From: Polaribacter aquimarinus
GTDB lineage: Bacteria; Bacteroidota; Bacteroidia; Flavobacteriales; Flavobacteriaceae
Length of the DNA stretch: 64,000 bases
Assembly: GCF_003129485.1 (NCBI RefSeq)
Contig: NZ_QFFG01000002.1
Location: forward strand, 434,001-498,000
Direction: 5' to 3'
Shown here: positions 36,691 to 46,086 of the stretch, piece after piece
How the letters are laid out: each line of letters begins with the position of its first letter
Position numbering within the stretch: the first letter of the stretch is position 1
Notes under the pieces: model-generated
What the model saw: the letters and a program-made list of their open reading frames with translations, nothing else
Database searches by the model: none
What the model was told of the DNA's origin: nothing
Made by a program: the position numbers and the translations under genes

Positions 36691-38046
36691 ATGGAGGAAA
36701 CTATTAAATCCAAAATAGACGGTTTTATGGAGTTGGTAAAACAACGAAACGGTCACGAACCAGAATTTTTACAAGCTGTACAAGAAGTTGCAGAAACTGT
36801 AATCCCATATATTATTGATAATGATATATATTTTGGTAAAAATGTTTTGTTAAGAATGGTAGAACCTGAAAGATTAATTTCTTTTAGAGTATGTTGGGTA
36901 GATGATGACGGAGAAATTCAAGTGAACAGGGGATATCGAGTTCAGATGAATTCAGCAATAGGGCCATACAAAGGAGGTCTACGTTTTCATCCAACAGTTA
37001 ATGCAAGTATTTTAAAATTCTTAGCTTTTGAACAAGTGTTTAAAAATTCCTTAACAACGTTACCAATGGGTGGAGGAAAAGGAGGGTCAGATTTTGACCC
37101 TAAAGGAAAATCTGATAATGAAATCATGCGATTTTGTCATGCCTTTATGAGTGAATTGTTTAGGCATATTGGACATAACACAGATGTGCCTGCTGGAGAT
37201 ATTGGGGTTGGAGCAAGAGAAATTGGTTTTATGTTTGGAATGTATAAAAAACTAAAAACTACATTTACTGGAGTTTTAACAGGTAAAGGAGCGTCTTGGG
37301 GAGGTTCTTTAATTAGACCAGAGGCAACAGGTTATGGAAATGTCTATTTTGCGCAAGATATGCTTAAAACCCAAAAAGACTCTTTTAACGGTAAGAAAGT
37401 GGTTATTTCTGGATCAGGAAATGTAGCACAATATGCTGCAGAAAAAGCCATTGAGTTAGGTGCAACCGTATTAACGTTATCAGATTCAGGTGGTTATATT
37501 TATGATAAGGATGGTATAGATACAGACAAACTAAAATTTGTAATGGACCTTAAAAACAATAAGAGAGGAAGAATAAGTGAATATGTAAAAGTATATACTT
37601 CTGCAAAATTTGTTGCTAAAGAGAAGCCTTGGTCTGTTCCTTGTGATGTGGCATTACCTTGTGCTACTCAAAATGAATTAAACGGAGATGATGCTAAAAA
37701 ATTAGTGTCTAATGGATGTATTTGTGTATCAGAAGGAGCAAACATGCCTTCTACACCAGAAGCTATTCACGAATTTCAAAAAGCCAAAATTCTTTTTGCC
37801 CCAGGTAAAGCGTCTAATGCAGGCGGTGTGGCAACATCAGGTTTAGAAATGAGTCAAAATTCTTTACGTTTAAGTTGGACTCGTAAAGAAGTAGATGATA
37901 AGTTAAAAGATATTATGAGCGATATTCATGACTCTTGTGTAAAATACGGTGAAAAGGATGATGGATCAATAGATTATATTAGAGGTGCAAATATTGCAGG
38001 TTTTGTAAAAGTAGCAGATGCAATGTTAGCGCAAGGTATTGTTTAA
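36691..38046 (+). CDS. gdhA: NADP-type glutamate dehydrogenase
   Basis: 451 residues from ATG 36691; the longer frame from 36631 extends 20 residues upstream across the -7 box and was not used. It catalyses reversible reductive amination of 2-oxoglutarate to glutamate. GPYKGGLRFHPTVN with the catalytic Lys region TLPMGGGKGGSDFDPKGKS is typical of the hexameric NADP group. The Rossmann motif SGSGNVAQ is present. TATCTTTG at 36649-36656 is a good -7 box. Confidence 0.95.
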   Translation: MEETIKSKIDGFMELVKQRNGHEPEFLQAVQEVAETVIPYIIDNDIYFGKNVLLRMVEPERLISFRVCWVDDDGEIQVNRGYRVQMNSAIGPYKGGLRFHPTVNASILKFLAFEQVFKNSLTTLPMGGGKGGSDFDPKGKSDNEIMRFCHAFMSELFRHIGHNTDVPAGDIGVGAREIGFMFGMYKKLKTTFTGVLTGKGASWGGSLIRPEATGYGNVYFAQDMLKTQKDSFNGKKVVISGSGNVAQYAAEKAIELGATVLTLSDSGGYIYDKDGIDTDKLKFVMDLKNNKRGRISEYVKVYTSAKFVAKEKPWSVPCDVALPCATQNELNGDDAKKLVSNGCICVSEGANMPSTPEAIHEFQKAKILFAPGKASNAGGVATSGLEMSQNSLRLSWTRKEVDDKLKDIMSDIHDSCVKYGEKDDGSIDYIRGANIAGFVKVADAMLAQGIV

Positions 38047-38070
38047 TAATTCGTTGCTTTAGAGTAAAAA

Positions 38071-38103
38071 AAAGCTTAAAGATATTTCTTTAAGCTTTTT
38101 TTT
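38071..38103 (+). terminator. Terminator after gdhA
   Basis: Arms AAGCTTAAAGA and TCTTTAAGCTT with a four-base loop are followed by eight T residues. Left-hand A residues let it also serve the convergent lipoprotein gene. Confidence 0.85.
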
Positions 38104-38105
38104 GG

Positions 38106-38771
38106 TTATTTTATATTTCTAGGATTGTAATTTTTATCCGATGTAATTAACCATTCATCCATTTCGAAACCATCTTCACGCATACTAAATTGAATTGTAT
38201 GTTCTCCAGCTTTCTCAATATCTAAATAAATAGCATTTTCAATACCACAATGTACTTCTTTGGTTCTTTGCTTACTCTCCCAATACCAAGAACGTTTTCC
38301 TTTACACCATTGCATGCGTTTTCCAGAGTTTGGCCACTTTCCATTTAAACCAACATGAATACCATTATCTTCAGAACCTGTGCTAAATGCTTTTACCCAA
38401 ACATAATACCTTCCTGGGTTTTTTATGTTTACCTTGTAATGCAGTACAGCAATTCCTGGAACATTACTAAAATTTTCTTTTCGAATTAGTTTATCGGCAT
38501 GTGTTTGACGTGTGTCAGGTAAAATTTCTACGTATTTGTTTTTACTCGCAGATTTTGAATGAGAAAAATCTGCATCTTTTAAATCTGTTGTAAAGTTTTT
38601 GTCAACGACATACCATTTTCTAACACTATCATTAGTTTGTAGATAAAAGTCTTCTGCTTCAACACGTAAGAAACCATTTTTTTCTTTAAATATTTTTTGT
38701 GATATACAGCTTGTGAATATCAATAATAAACTCGCAAAACAAAAGGTTTTTAAAAGAGGATAGATCTTCAT
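38106..38771 (-). CDS. Lipoprotein with GH115 C-terminal-like domain
   Basis: 221 residues. A signal peptide with a lipobox (FTSC) is followed by a beta-sandwich containing RVEAEDF near the start and MREDGFEMDEWLIT near the end. This pair resembles the accessory C-terminal domain found behind GH115 glucuronidases and other polysaccharide enzymes. No catalytic domain is present. It starts five bases after the LacI gene ends, so it is cotranscribed with that regulator; a role in carbohydrate binding is inferred. Confidence 0.7.
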   Translation of the reverse strand: MKIYPLLKTFCFASLLLIFTSCISQKIFKEKNGFLRVEAEDFYLQTNDSVRKWYVVDKNFTTDLKDADFSHSKSASKNKYVEILPDTRQTHADKLIRKENFSNVPGIAVLHYKVNIKNPGRYYVWVKAFSTGSEDNGIHVGLNGKWPNSGKRMQWCKGKRSWYWESKQRTKEVHCGIENAIYLDIEKAGEHTIQFSMREDGFEMDEWLITSDKNYNPRNIK

Positions 38772-38776
38772 AAATA

Positions 38777-39820
38777 TTAAATTTTATTTTTATTGGTGGA
38801 GTTTCGAATAACCAAAAACGATTTTAATATTCTCTTTTCGAAAAGAATACTGGGTTTTTTCAACTCATTGATTAATAATTGTGCAGCTTCTTCTCCCATT
38901 CTAAATCCAGGTTGAGAAATACTAGTTAAAGATGGATTGATGAGTTCACCAACAGGTTCATTGTTAAAACCGATTATAGAGAGTTTTTTAGGAATTTCTA
39001 TACCTCTTTCTTTGGCAACTAACATGGTAGAAATAGCAATTTGATCGCTAAAAGCTAATATTCCATCAGGATAAATAGGGGCATATAATAATTTACGAGC
39101 TGCAGAAAGAATGCTTTCTTTGTCAAAATTACTATATACTAAATAGTCGGCTGTATTTTCTAAGTTATTATCTAATAATGCCTTGGTGTATCCTTTAGCT
39201 CTATCTCTATTAATTTGTAAAACTTCTGGACCTCCTATATATGCAATTCGTTTACAGCCCACAGAAATAAGGTGGTTTACGGCTTCAAAAGCAGCTCTTG
39301 CATTATCAATAGTAACTTTATTAGCAACAACATCGTTGCATTCGCGGTTAAAAAATACTATAGGAATTCCAGATTGTTTTGCTTTTTTAAAATGATTAAA
39401 ATTTTTAGTCTCACTTGCTAAAGAAGCAATAATACCATTTACTCCAATTGCAGAAAGTTCTTCAACCAAACCTTTTTCACGTTCATAGGATTCATTAGAC
39501 TGACAAACAATAATATGCATTCCATTTTCTTCTGCAATTTTTTCTATACCACTAATAGCCATAGCATATAAATAATAACTAATTTTTGGCACAATTACTC
39601 CAATTAAAGTAGAGTTTTTCTTTTGTTGCTCATCTAATAAATCAATAGATAAATAACCCAATCTAACTGCAGTTCTTTTAACGATTTCTTGAGTGGTTTT
39701 ACCAATTCTAGGATGAGATTTTAATGCCCTTGAGACTGTAGAAACTGAAAGCTGTAACTCATCAGCTATATCTTTTAGAGTGATGTTGTTTGAGTGAGAA
39801 GAAAAACTGTTTTTATTCAA
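38777..39820 (-). CDS. LacI-family transcription regulator
   Basis: 347 residues. The N-terminal helix-turn-helix is ITLKDIADELQLSVSTVSRA (about 13-32) with a hinge helix (GYLSIDL). The periplasmic-binding-protein-like effector domain covers about 65-340, with AYIGG and the C-terminal SISQPGFRMGEEAA typical of the family. It is divergent from the acid-sugar operon. Two inverted repeats in the spacer are the likely operators, so I infer it controls that operon. Confidence 0.92.
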   Translation of the reverse strand: MNKNSFSSHSNNITLKDIADELQLSVSTVSRALKSHPRIGKTTQEIVKRTAVRLGYLSIDLLDEQQKKNSTLIGVIVPKISYYLYAMAISGIEKIAEENGMHIIVCQSNESYEREKGLVEELSAIGVNGIIASLASETKNFNHFKKAKQSGIPIVFFNRECNDVVANKVTIDNARAAFEAVNHLISVGCKRIAYIGGPEVLQINRDRAKGYTKALLDNNLENTADYLVYSNFDKESILSAARKLLYAPIYPDGILAFSDQIAISTMLVAKERGIEIPKKLSIIGFNNEPVGELINPSLTSISQPGFRMGEEAAQLLINELKKPSILFEKRILKSFLVIRNSTNKNKI

Positions 39821-39835
39821 ATTATTAATGATGAA

Positions 39836-39853
39836 TGCGCAAAAAATTGCGCA
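39836..39853. promoter_or_regulatory. Candidate LacI-type operator 1
   Basis: A perfect inverted repeat, TGCGCAA-AAAA-TTGCGCA, lies 15 bases upstream of the regulator start, positioned for autoregulation. Confidence 0.65.
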
Positions 39854-39942
39854 AAAAATAGATTATCTGTAATATTTTTACTTAAATATTATATAATTTT
39901 GTTTTTAGTTGCGTGAAATTTATTGAAAAAATAACTTTACAC

Positions 39943-39958
39943 TGTGCAAATTTGCGCA
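39943..39958. promoter_or_regulatory. Candidate LacI-type operator 2
   Basis: TGTGCAAATTTGCGCA is a near-perfect palindrome (one mismatch) with the same TTGCGCA half-site as operator 1. It lies 33 bases before the dehydrogenase ATG. TTG at 39909 with TAACTTTA at 39932 could form the promoter that it covers. Confidence 0.65.
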
Positions 39959-39991
39959 AAAAAATTAAAACAACACAAAAAATAAATTAAA

Positions 39992-41071
39992 ATGAGTAAA
40001 AGTTACAAGATTGCAGTTGTTAATGGAGATGGAATTGGTGCAGAAATCGTACCAGCTGGAGTTTCAGTTTTAGATGCTGTTGCTAAAAAACATGATTTTA
40101 AAATTGAGAAAGAATCTTTTCCGTTTGGAGCTGGATACTACAGAGATCATGGTAAATTCATGTCAGACAATGCTATTGAAACCTTAAAACAATTTGATGC
40201 TATCTACTTTGGTGCTGTAGGTTTACCAGAAATTGATGACACTTTACCGGCAAAAGATTATACATTTAAGGTTAGAACAGAATTAAATCAATATGTAAAC
40301 TATCGTCCTGTAAAATTGTTTTCTGGATTAAAAAGCCCGTTAAGAACAAAAACAGAAGCAGATATAGATTTTGTTGTAGTTCGTGAAAATAATGAAGGAG
40401 AATTTGTACAAAGTGGTAAAACTTTTTATGCAGATCAGGCTCACGGTTTTGCTACAGATACTAGTGTTTTTACACGTTATGGTATCGAACGTATTGCACA
40501 TTATTCTTTTAAATTAGCAAGAAAACGTAGAAGTAAAGTAACTAATGTAACAAAATCAAATACGTTAATTAATAGTTTAGCATATTGGGATAGAGTGATA
40601 GAAGAAGTCTCTAAAGAATATCCAGATGTAGAATTTAATAAAATGTATATCGATAATGCTTCTGCAAGTTTTGTGTTAAGACCAGAAGTGTTTGACGTAA
40701 TTATTACTACAAACCTTTTTGGAGATATTTTATCTGATTTAGGAGGTGCTATTATGGGTAGTTTAGGTCTTGGAGGAAGTGGAAACATTAATCCAGAAAA
40801 AGATTTTCCATCTATGTTTGAACCTATTCATGGTTCTGCACCAGATATTGCTGGTCAAGATATTGCTAATCCAATTGGTCAAATTTGGTCAGCAGCTATT
40901 ATGTTAGATCATTTAGGAGAAACTGAAGCTGCAAAAGATATCGTTGCGGGTATCGAAGCTACTACTGCAGAGGGTAATTTAACAGTAGACTTAGGAGGTA
41001 GTGCTTCTACTTCACAAATTGCAGACCGTGTAATTAAATATATCGAATCTACAAAATTAGTTACAGCTTAA
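39992..41071 (+). CDS. Tartrate/isopropylmalate-type dehydrogenase
   Basis: 359 residues. It belongs to the isocitrate/isopropylmalate dehydrogenase family, tartrate/D-malate branch: VNGDGIGAEIVPAG at the N-terminus, YVNYRPVKLF (about 105-114), VVRENNEGEF (131-140), the metal-binding FGDILSDLGG (about 243-252) and EPIHGSAPDIAG. Such enzymes oxidise and often decarboxylate C4 hydroxyacids with NAD+. As first gene of an acid-sugar operon with a DUF1537 kinase, it may act on a phosphorylated tetronate (inference). No other dehydrogenase with this role is nearby. Confidence 0.88.
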   Translation: MSKSYKIAVVNGDGIGAEIVPAGVSVLDAVAKKHDFKIEKESFPFGAGYYRDHGKFMSDNAIETLKQFDAIYFGAVGLPEIDDTLPAKDYTFKVRTELNQYVNYRPVKLFSGLKSPLRTKTEADIDFVVVRENNEGEFVQSGKTFYADQAHGFATDTSVFTRYGIERIAHYSFKLARKRRSKVTNVTKSNTLINSLAYWDRVIEEVSKEYPDVEFNKMYIDNASASFVLRPEVFDVIITTNLFGDILSDLGGAIMGSLGLGGSGNINPEKDFPSMFEPIHGSAPDIAGQDIANPIGQIWSAAIMLDHLGETEAAKDIVAGIEATTAEGNLTVDLGGSASTSQIADRVIKYIESTKLVTA

Positions 41072-41074
41072 TAC

Positions 41075-41713
41075 ATGCATAGTAAAAAAACAATAGATTT
41101 AACGTTACCCATCAATAATAAGATGGGTGGCGTAGCTATTGAATCAGCCAAAACACTAGCTGTTGATGGTTGGAATGCAACAACACTTCATTTATACTCA
41201 CATAGTGGAACTCATATGGACGCTCCACTTCATTTTGGTGTAAACAAACAAACCATAGATAAGCTTCCAACCGAAAGATTAATAAGTGAAGCTTGGGTGG
41301 TAAACCTTACTCACATAAAACCCAAAGAAGAAATCTTAGTATCACATCTAGATACTATTGTTAACGATTTTATTCCTGGACAAAGTATTATTTTACATAC
41401 AAATTGGAGTTTAAAATTAGGCACTGCTGCATATCGTGATGATTTACCAAGAATTAGTGTAGAACTTGCCAATTGGTGTGGAGAAAAAAAGGTAAATATT
41501 TTGGGTGTAGAGCCACCTTCTGTCGCAGATGTAAATAATATTGATGAAGTTACTGAGATACATCATATGTTAATGAAAAATGACATTATTATTGTGGAAG
41601 GTTTGTGTAACTTAGAACAAATTACATCACAAAAAGTTACATTAATTGCACTACCTCTAAAAGTTGAAGGAGGTGATGGGGCACCATCAAGAGTAATTGC
41701 TTTACAAGATTAG
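41075..41713 (+). CDS. Cyclase/kynurenine-formamidase-family metal hydrolase
   Basis: 212 residues. The metal site HSGTHMDAPLHF (about 43-54) is the signature of the cyclase family (PF04199). EPPSVADVNNIDEVTEIHHML supplies the later His/Glu. Some members hydrolyse N-formylkynurenine; others dehydrate or open rings of sugar-derived acids. The operon suggests a role in acid-sugar breakdown, for example lactone opening or dehydration (inference). It starts three bases after the dehydrogenase gene. Confidence 0.85.
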   Translation: MHSKKTIDLTLPINNKMGGVAIESAKTLAVDGWNATTLHLYSHSGTHMDAPLHFGVNKQTIDKLPTERLISEAWVVNLTHIKPKEEILVSHLDTIVNDFIPGQSIILHTNWSLKLGTAAYRDDLPRISVELANWCGEKKVNILGVEPPSVADVNNIDEVTEIHHMLMKNDIIIVEGLCNLEQITSQKVTLIALPLKVEGGDGAPSRVIALQD

Positions 41714-41715
41714 TA

Positions 41716-43101
41716 ATGCTAAAAGAAGAGATTATAAAAGCAATTGAATCTGGAAACCAACGTAAAGGGTTTTTAGAAGAAATTAGAAAAGAAATTATAG
41801 CAACCCCTAAATCTATTGTTATCTTAGATGATGATCCAACTGGTACGCAAACCGTGTATAACGTTCCTGTTGTTACCAGCTGGAAATCATCTGTTTTAGA
41901 AACAGAAATTATTAACAGTCCAGTTTTTTTTATTTTAACAAACTCAAGAAGTTTACAAGTAAAAGAGGCTAATGATTTAGCGGAATCCCTTGGCTCAAAA
42001 CTCAACAAACTTTCCAAAAAACACAACAAACAACTAATTGTTTTAAGCCGAGGAGATTCTACTTTAAGAGGGCATTATCCTAATGAAGTTGATGCGCTTG
42101 CAAAAGGTTTAAACATTCCTAAAGCTAAACATATTCTTGCACCTGCTTTTTTTGAAGGAGGACGTTTTACTTATGATGATATTCACTATGTAAAAGAGGG
42201 AGATGATTTTATTCCAGCCCATAAAACGCCCTTTGCTAACGACAACACTTTTGGTTATCGTAATTCAAATTTAAAAGATTGGATTGTAGAAAAATATGAA
42301 GGAAATTTAAATGAGGATGCTATTGAAAGTCTATCATTAGAAGAGTTGAGAACTCAATCAATAAAGGAAATTATTAAAAAGATTGCCTCTTCCAAAAAAT
42401 CACATATTGTGGTTAATGCTACAAGTTATTTTGATTTAGAAGCTGTTGCTTTAGCTATTTTAAAAAGTAAAGAACCCTTTTTATTAAGAACATCTGCTTC
42501 CTTTGTAAATGCTATTACTGGAATAGCAGCTAAAGATTGCTTGCTAAAAGAAGAAATTTTAACAGACCATAAAACAGGAGGTTCCTTAATTGTTATTGGC
42601 TCTTACGTTCCAAAAACAACAGCTCAATTAAAGGTGTTAAAACAAAATTCTGATGCTGTTTTTTTAGAATTAGATGTCTCTAATGTAAAAAATGATGTAC
42701 TTTTTCAAAATGATATTAATGAGCTATCCAAAAAGGTAAATCAAAGTTTAAAAGAAAATAAAGACGTGGTATTTCATACTAGTAGAACCATTATTAAAGG
42801 AGCTACAAAAGCAGAGAGTTTAGCCATAGTAAATAAGGTTTCTAACGGAGTAATATCAATCATAAAAAATCTAAATACAAAACCAAAATATATTGTAGCT
42901 AAAGGAGGAATAACTTCTAGCGATGTGGCTACGAAAGGATTAAATGTGCAAAGAGCTTTTGTTCCTGGTCAAGCATTAAAAGGAGTTCCAGTTTGGAAAC
43001 TAGGAAACGAAACCAAGTTCCCAGGAATGCCATACATTATATTTCCTGGAAATGTGGGAGATAACCAAGCTTTATATCAACTAACTAAACTTTTAAAATG
43101 A
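41716..43101 (+). CDS. DUF1537 four-carbon acid sugar kinase
   Basis: 461 residues. DUF1537 kinases phosphorylate tetronates or 3-oxo-tetronates with ATP (DtnK, LtnK, OtnK; Zhang and co-workers). The N-terminal ILDDDPTGTQT (36-46) and LSRGDSTLRGHYP (about 108-120) are characteristic substrate-domain motifs. The C-terminal nucleotide domain carries AKGGITSSDVATKGL and a late GNVGD. Length is normal. The stop overlaps the next gene's ATG by four bases. Confidence 0.9.
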   Translation: MLKEEIIKAIESGNQRKGFLEEIRKEIIATPKSIVILDDDPTGTQTVYNVPVVTSWKSSVLETEIINSPVFFILTNSRSLQVKEANDLAESLGSKLNKLSKKHNKQLIVLSRGDSTLRGHYPNEVDALAKGLNIPKAKHILAPAFFEGGRFTYDDIHYVKEGDDFIPAHKTPFANDNTFGYRNSNLKDWIVEKYEGNLNEDAIESLSLEELRTQSIKEIIKKIASSKKSHIVVNATSYFDLEAVALAILKSKEPFLLRTSASFVNAITGIAAKDCLLKEEILTDHKTGGSLIVIGSYVPKTTAQLKVLKQNSDAVFLELDVSNVKNDVLFQNDINELSKKVNQSLKENKDVVFHTSRTIIKGATKAESLAIVNKVSNGVISIIKNLNTKPKYIVAKGGITSSDVATKGLNVQRAFVPGQALKGVPVWKLGNETKFPGMPYIIFPGNVGDNQALYQLTKLLK

Positions 43102-44366
43102 AAAAAACTAGCTATTTCCCAAAACGTTATTTAATGGTAACAGGTACTTTTCTGTTAGCATTATTGTTATATGTAGATCGTATTTGTATTTCTGTAGCTA
43201 AAGAACCAATTTCTGAAGCATTGAGTTTAACAGACAAACAAATGGGTTGGGTTTTAGCCATTTTTTCTTTAGGATATGCTTTTTTTCAAACTCCTTCTGG
43301 GATGTTAGCAGATAGGTTAGGTCCAAGAAAAGTATTAGCAAGTATTGTTACTATTTGGTCAATTTTTACAGCATTAACTGGATATGCCTGGAATTTTATT
43401 TCGTTACTAATTGTTCGATTTTTATTTGGAGCTGGAGAAGCAGGTGCTTTTCCTGGAATGACAAGAGCCATATATAGTTGGATTCCTTTAAAAGAGAGAG
43501 GCTTAGTAACAGGGATTAATTTTTCTGGGTCAAGATTAGGTGCAGCGTTTGCATTACCATTAGTAGTGTGGTTAATTGATAGTTTTGGATGGCGAATTTC
43601 TTTCTTAATTATGGGAATTGTTGGAATTCTTTGGGCGTTGGCTTGGTATGTCTTGTTTAGAGATAACCCAGAGAATCATAAAGCATTATCACAAGAAGAA
43701 AAAGAATTTATTATTGCAAACAGACAAGAGAAAAAAACAAATGTTGCTAAAGAGTCTTTAAATTTTGGGACATTACTAAAATCTAAAAATATGTGGTATG
43801 CTATGATTCAGTATTTCTGTAGCAACTTTACTTTTTTCTTTGCGCTAACCTGGTTGTTTCCTCACGTAAAAAGTGAGTATAATTTAAACACTTTAGAAGC
43901 TGGATTTTATACCTCTATTCCTTTAATATTTGGTGCGTTTGGTAATTGGTTTTCAGGTGCCTTAGGTGATTATATCTTTAAAAAAGGAGATTGGAAAAAA
44001 TCAAGAGTAGTACCAGCTGCTTTAGGGTTTGCATTTGCAGCAATTGGTTTAATTGGTAGTATTTATATGAGTTCTGCAGTAGGCGCAATTGTATTTTTAA
44101 GTATCGCTATTTTTGGTGCGGATATGACTTTACCTTCATCATGGGCATTTTGTGCAGACATTGGTAAAGAACATTCAGGAGCCGTTTCTGGAACAATGAA
44201 TATGGCAGGAAATATTGGTGCTTTTATTACTGCACTAATTTTTCCGTATTTATTAGCTTGGACAGGAAACACAAATCTATTTTTTATATTGGGTGCTATA
44301 CTAAATGTAATTGCAATTTTTTTATGGTTTAAAATGAAACCTAATAAGCACTTTTCTGAATATTAA
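43098..44366 (+). CDS. MFS acid-sugar importer (ACS family)
   Basis: 422 residues with 12 hydrophobic helices. The TM2-3 loop has the motif GMLADRLGPRK. FLFGAGEAGAFPGMTRAIYSWIPL is typical of the anion:cation symporter group (ExuT, GudP, DgoT), which imports hexuronates, glucarate or galactonate. The operon context indicates that it imports the substrate of the pathway. It overlaps the kinase gene by four bases, showing tight coupling. Confidence 0.9.
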   Translation: MKKTSYFPKRYLMVTGTFLLALLLYVDRICISVAKEPISEALSLTDKQMGWVLAIFSLGYAFFQTPSGMLADRLGPRKVLASIVTIWSIFTALTGYAWNFISLLIVRFLFGAGEAGAFPGMTRAIYSWIPLKERGLVTGINFSGSRLGAAFALPLVVWLIDSFGWRISFLIMGIVGILWALAWYVLFRDNPENHKALSQEEKEFIIANRQEKKTNVAKESLNFGTLLKSKNMWYAMIQYFCSNFTFFFALTWLFPHVKSEYNLNTLEAGFYTSIPLIFGAFGNWFSGALGDYIFKKGDWKKSRVVPAALGFAFAAIGLIGSIYMSSAVGAIVFLSIAIFGADMTLPSSWAFCADIGKEHSGAVSGTMNMAGNIGAFITALIFPYLLAWTGNTNLFFILGAILNVIAIFLWFKMKPNKHFSEY

Positions 44367-44377
44367 AAAACTACAAG

Positions 44378-45403
44378 ATGAAAAAATTAAGAGGTGTAGC
44401 TGTAGGTACAGGATATTTTAGTCAGTTTCAATATGAAGCATGGAATCGAATGGAAAATGTTGAAATTGTAGCGGTTTCTAGCAGAAGAATGGAAAAAGCT
44501 CAAGCTATTTGTAACCAATTTAATATTCCAAATGCTTATGATAGTTTTGAGCAAATGTTAATTGATGAAAAGCCAGATTTTGTTGATATTATTACACCTC
44601 CAGAAACACATTCTTTGTTTTGCAATATTGCTATAAAACACGGAGTTGATATCATTTGTCAAAAACCATTAGCACCTACTTATACTGAATCAGTTGCTTT
44701 AGCAAAAGCGATTAAAGATTCTGGAGTGCGTATGATGGTGCACGAAAATTTTAGATTCCAGCCTTGGCATAGAGAAATCAAAAAATTATTAGACGCTAAC
44801 GTTATAGGTGATAAAATTCACAGTATTAACTTAAGAATGCGAATGGGAGATGGTTGGCAAGAAGATGCTTATATGAATCGTCAACCTTATTTTAGAGAAA
44901 TGCCACAATTGTTAATTTATGAAACAGGGGTGCATTTTATAGATGTTTTCAGATATTTAATGGGAGATGTTACTCAGGTATATGGAAAGTTAAAAACTTT
45001 AAATTCCAATATTAAAGGAGAGGATTTTGCTTGGGTGCAGTTTGAATTTAAAAACGGAACGTTAGGATTTTTAGATGCCAATCGTTTTAATGAAAACACT
45101 AGTGAAGACCCAAGATTAACTTTTGGAAACATTTGTTTAGATGGAAATAAAGGCACCATTCGTTTGTTTGATGATGGTACGATTACCATTCAAAAATTAG
45201 GAGAAAAAGAAGTAAGACACAATTATACTTTTCATAAAATAAACTTTGCAGGAGATTGTGTTTATAACACTCAAAAACATTTTATAGAATGTTTACAATC
45301 TAGAGAACCCTTTGAAACTGATGTTGAGGCGTATTTAGATAACATTATTGTACAAGATGCTATTTATAAATCTAACCAAGAAGGAGTTCCTATAGCACCC
45401 TAA
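44378..45403 (+). CDS. Gfo/Idh/MocA-family oxidoreductase
   Basis: 341 residues. The N-terminal Rossmann motif is VAVGTGYFSQFQYEA with a following acidic strand end. The catalytic EKP-type motif reads CQKPLAPT, with Gln for the usual Glu, and HENFRFQPW follows. The C-terminal half is the beta-sheet substrate domain. The family oxidises hydroxyls of sugars or sugar acids with NAD(P)+. As last gene of the operon (11-base gap) it probably performs an early oxidation (inference). Confidence 0.88.
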   Translation: MKKLRGVAVGTGYFSQFQYEAWNRMENVEIVAVSSRRMEKAQAICNQFNIPNAYDSFEQMLIDEKPDFVDIITPPETHSLFCNIAIKHGVDIICQKPLAPTYTESVALAKAIKDSGVRMMVHENFRFQPWHREIKKLLDANVIGDKIHSINLRMRMGDGWQEDAYMNRQPYFREMPQLLIYETGVHFIDVFRYLMGDVTQVYGKLKTLNSNIKGEDFAWVQFEFKNGTLGFLDANRFNENTSEDPRLTFGNICLDGNKGTIRLFDDGTITIQKLGEKEVRHNYTFHKINFAGDCVYNTQKHFIECLQSREPFETDVEAYLDNIIVQDAIYKSNQEGVPIAP

Positions 45404-45465
45404 TATTTTATTTTTCTCGTAATTATTAAAAATTTATTTCGACAGAAATCTTAAATAATCTATTT

Positions 45466-46077
45466 ATGATTTCTGTTTTTATATTAGGCTTTTTGTTTTC
45501 ATTTTTAGGATATACTCCACCAAGTGTTTTAAATATGACTGCTCTAAAAATTCGATTACAAAGAAATAAAAAAGATTTTCATTATTTCATCTCTGGTGTT
45601 TTGTTAATTGTTGCTCTACAAGCTTATATTTCTGTTTATTTTACAAAATATATTACTGATAATCAAAAGTTAGTTATACTTTTAGAAAAAGGAGGCATTG
45701 TTGTTTTGCTGATGTTATCCTATTATTTTTATCATCAAAATAAGAAAGAAAAAAATCGAATAGAAATCGATAATAAAAACAAAAACACATTCTTTACAGG
45801 CATCTTTTTATCCATATTAAATATGTTTGCAATCCCCTTTTTTTCTGGAATTGTGGCTTTTTTAATGAGTTTTAAGTTGATGAATTTCGACACTATTTCA
45901 ATTTTGTTTTTTGTTATAGGTATTGTAATTGGAACTTTTTACATTCTATATTTATATGGAAAATATGCATCAAAAATCCAACAGAAAACAGGAAATATGA
46001 CCCAAAATATCAATCTAGTTTTATGTTGTATTACTGGAGGCTTTGCTTTGTTTACTTTCCTTAAATTTGTAATATAA
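45466..46077 (+). CDS. LysE-type membrane exporter
   Basis: 203 residues with about six hydrophobic helices. The order of helices, the early GYTPPSVLNMTALKIRLQR in place of the LysE start, and the central Lys-rich cytoplasmic loop are typical of small LysE/RhtB exporters, which excrete amino acids. The substrate is unknown. It lies 62 bases after the acid-sugar operon and nine bases before the alpha/beta hydrolase, so it probably has its own promoter. Confidence 0.65.
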   Translation: MISVFILGFLFSFLGYTPPSVLNMTALKIRLQRNKKDFHYFISGVLLIVALQAYISVYFTKYITDNQKLVILLEKGGIVVLLMLSYYFYHQNKKEKNRIEIDNKNKNTFFTGIFLSILNMFAIPFFSGIVAFLMSFKLMNFDTISILFFVIGIVIGTFYILYLYGKYASKIQQKTGNMTQNINLVLCCITGGFALFTFLKFVI

Positions 46078-46086
46078 ATTCTGTAA

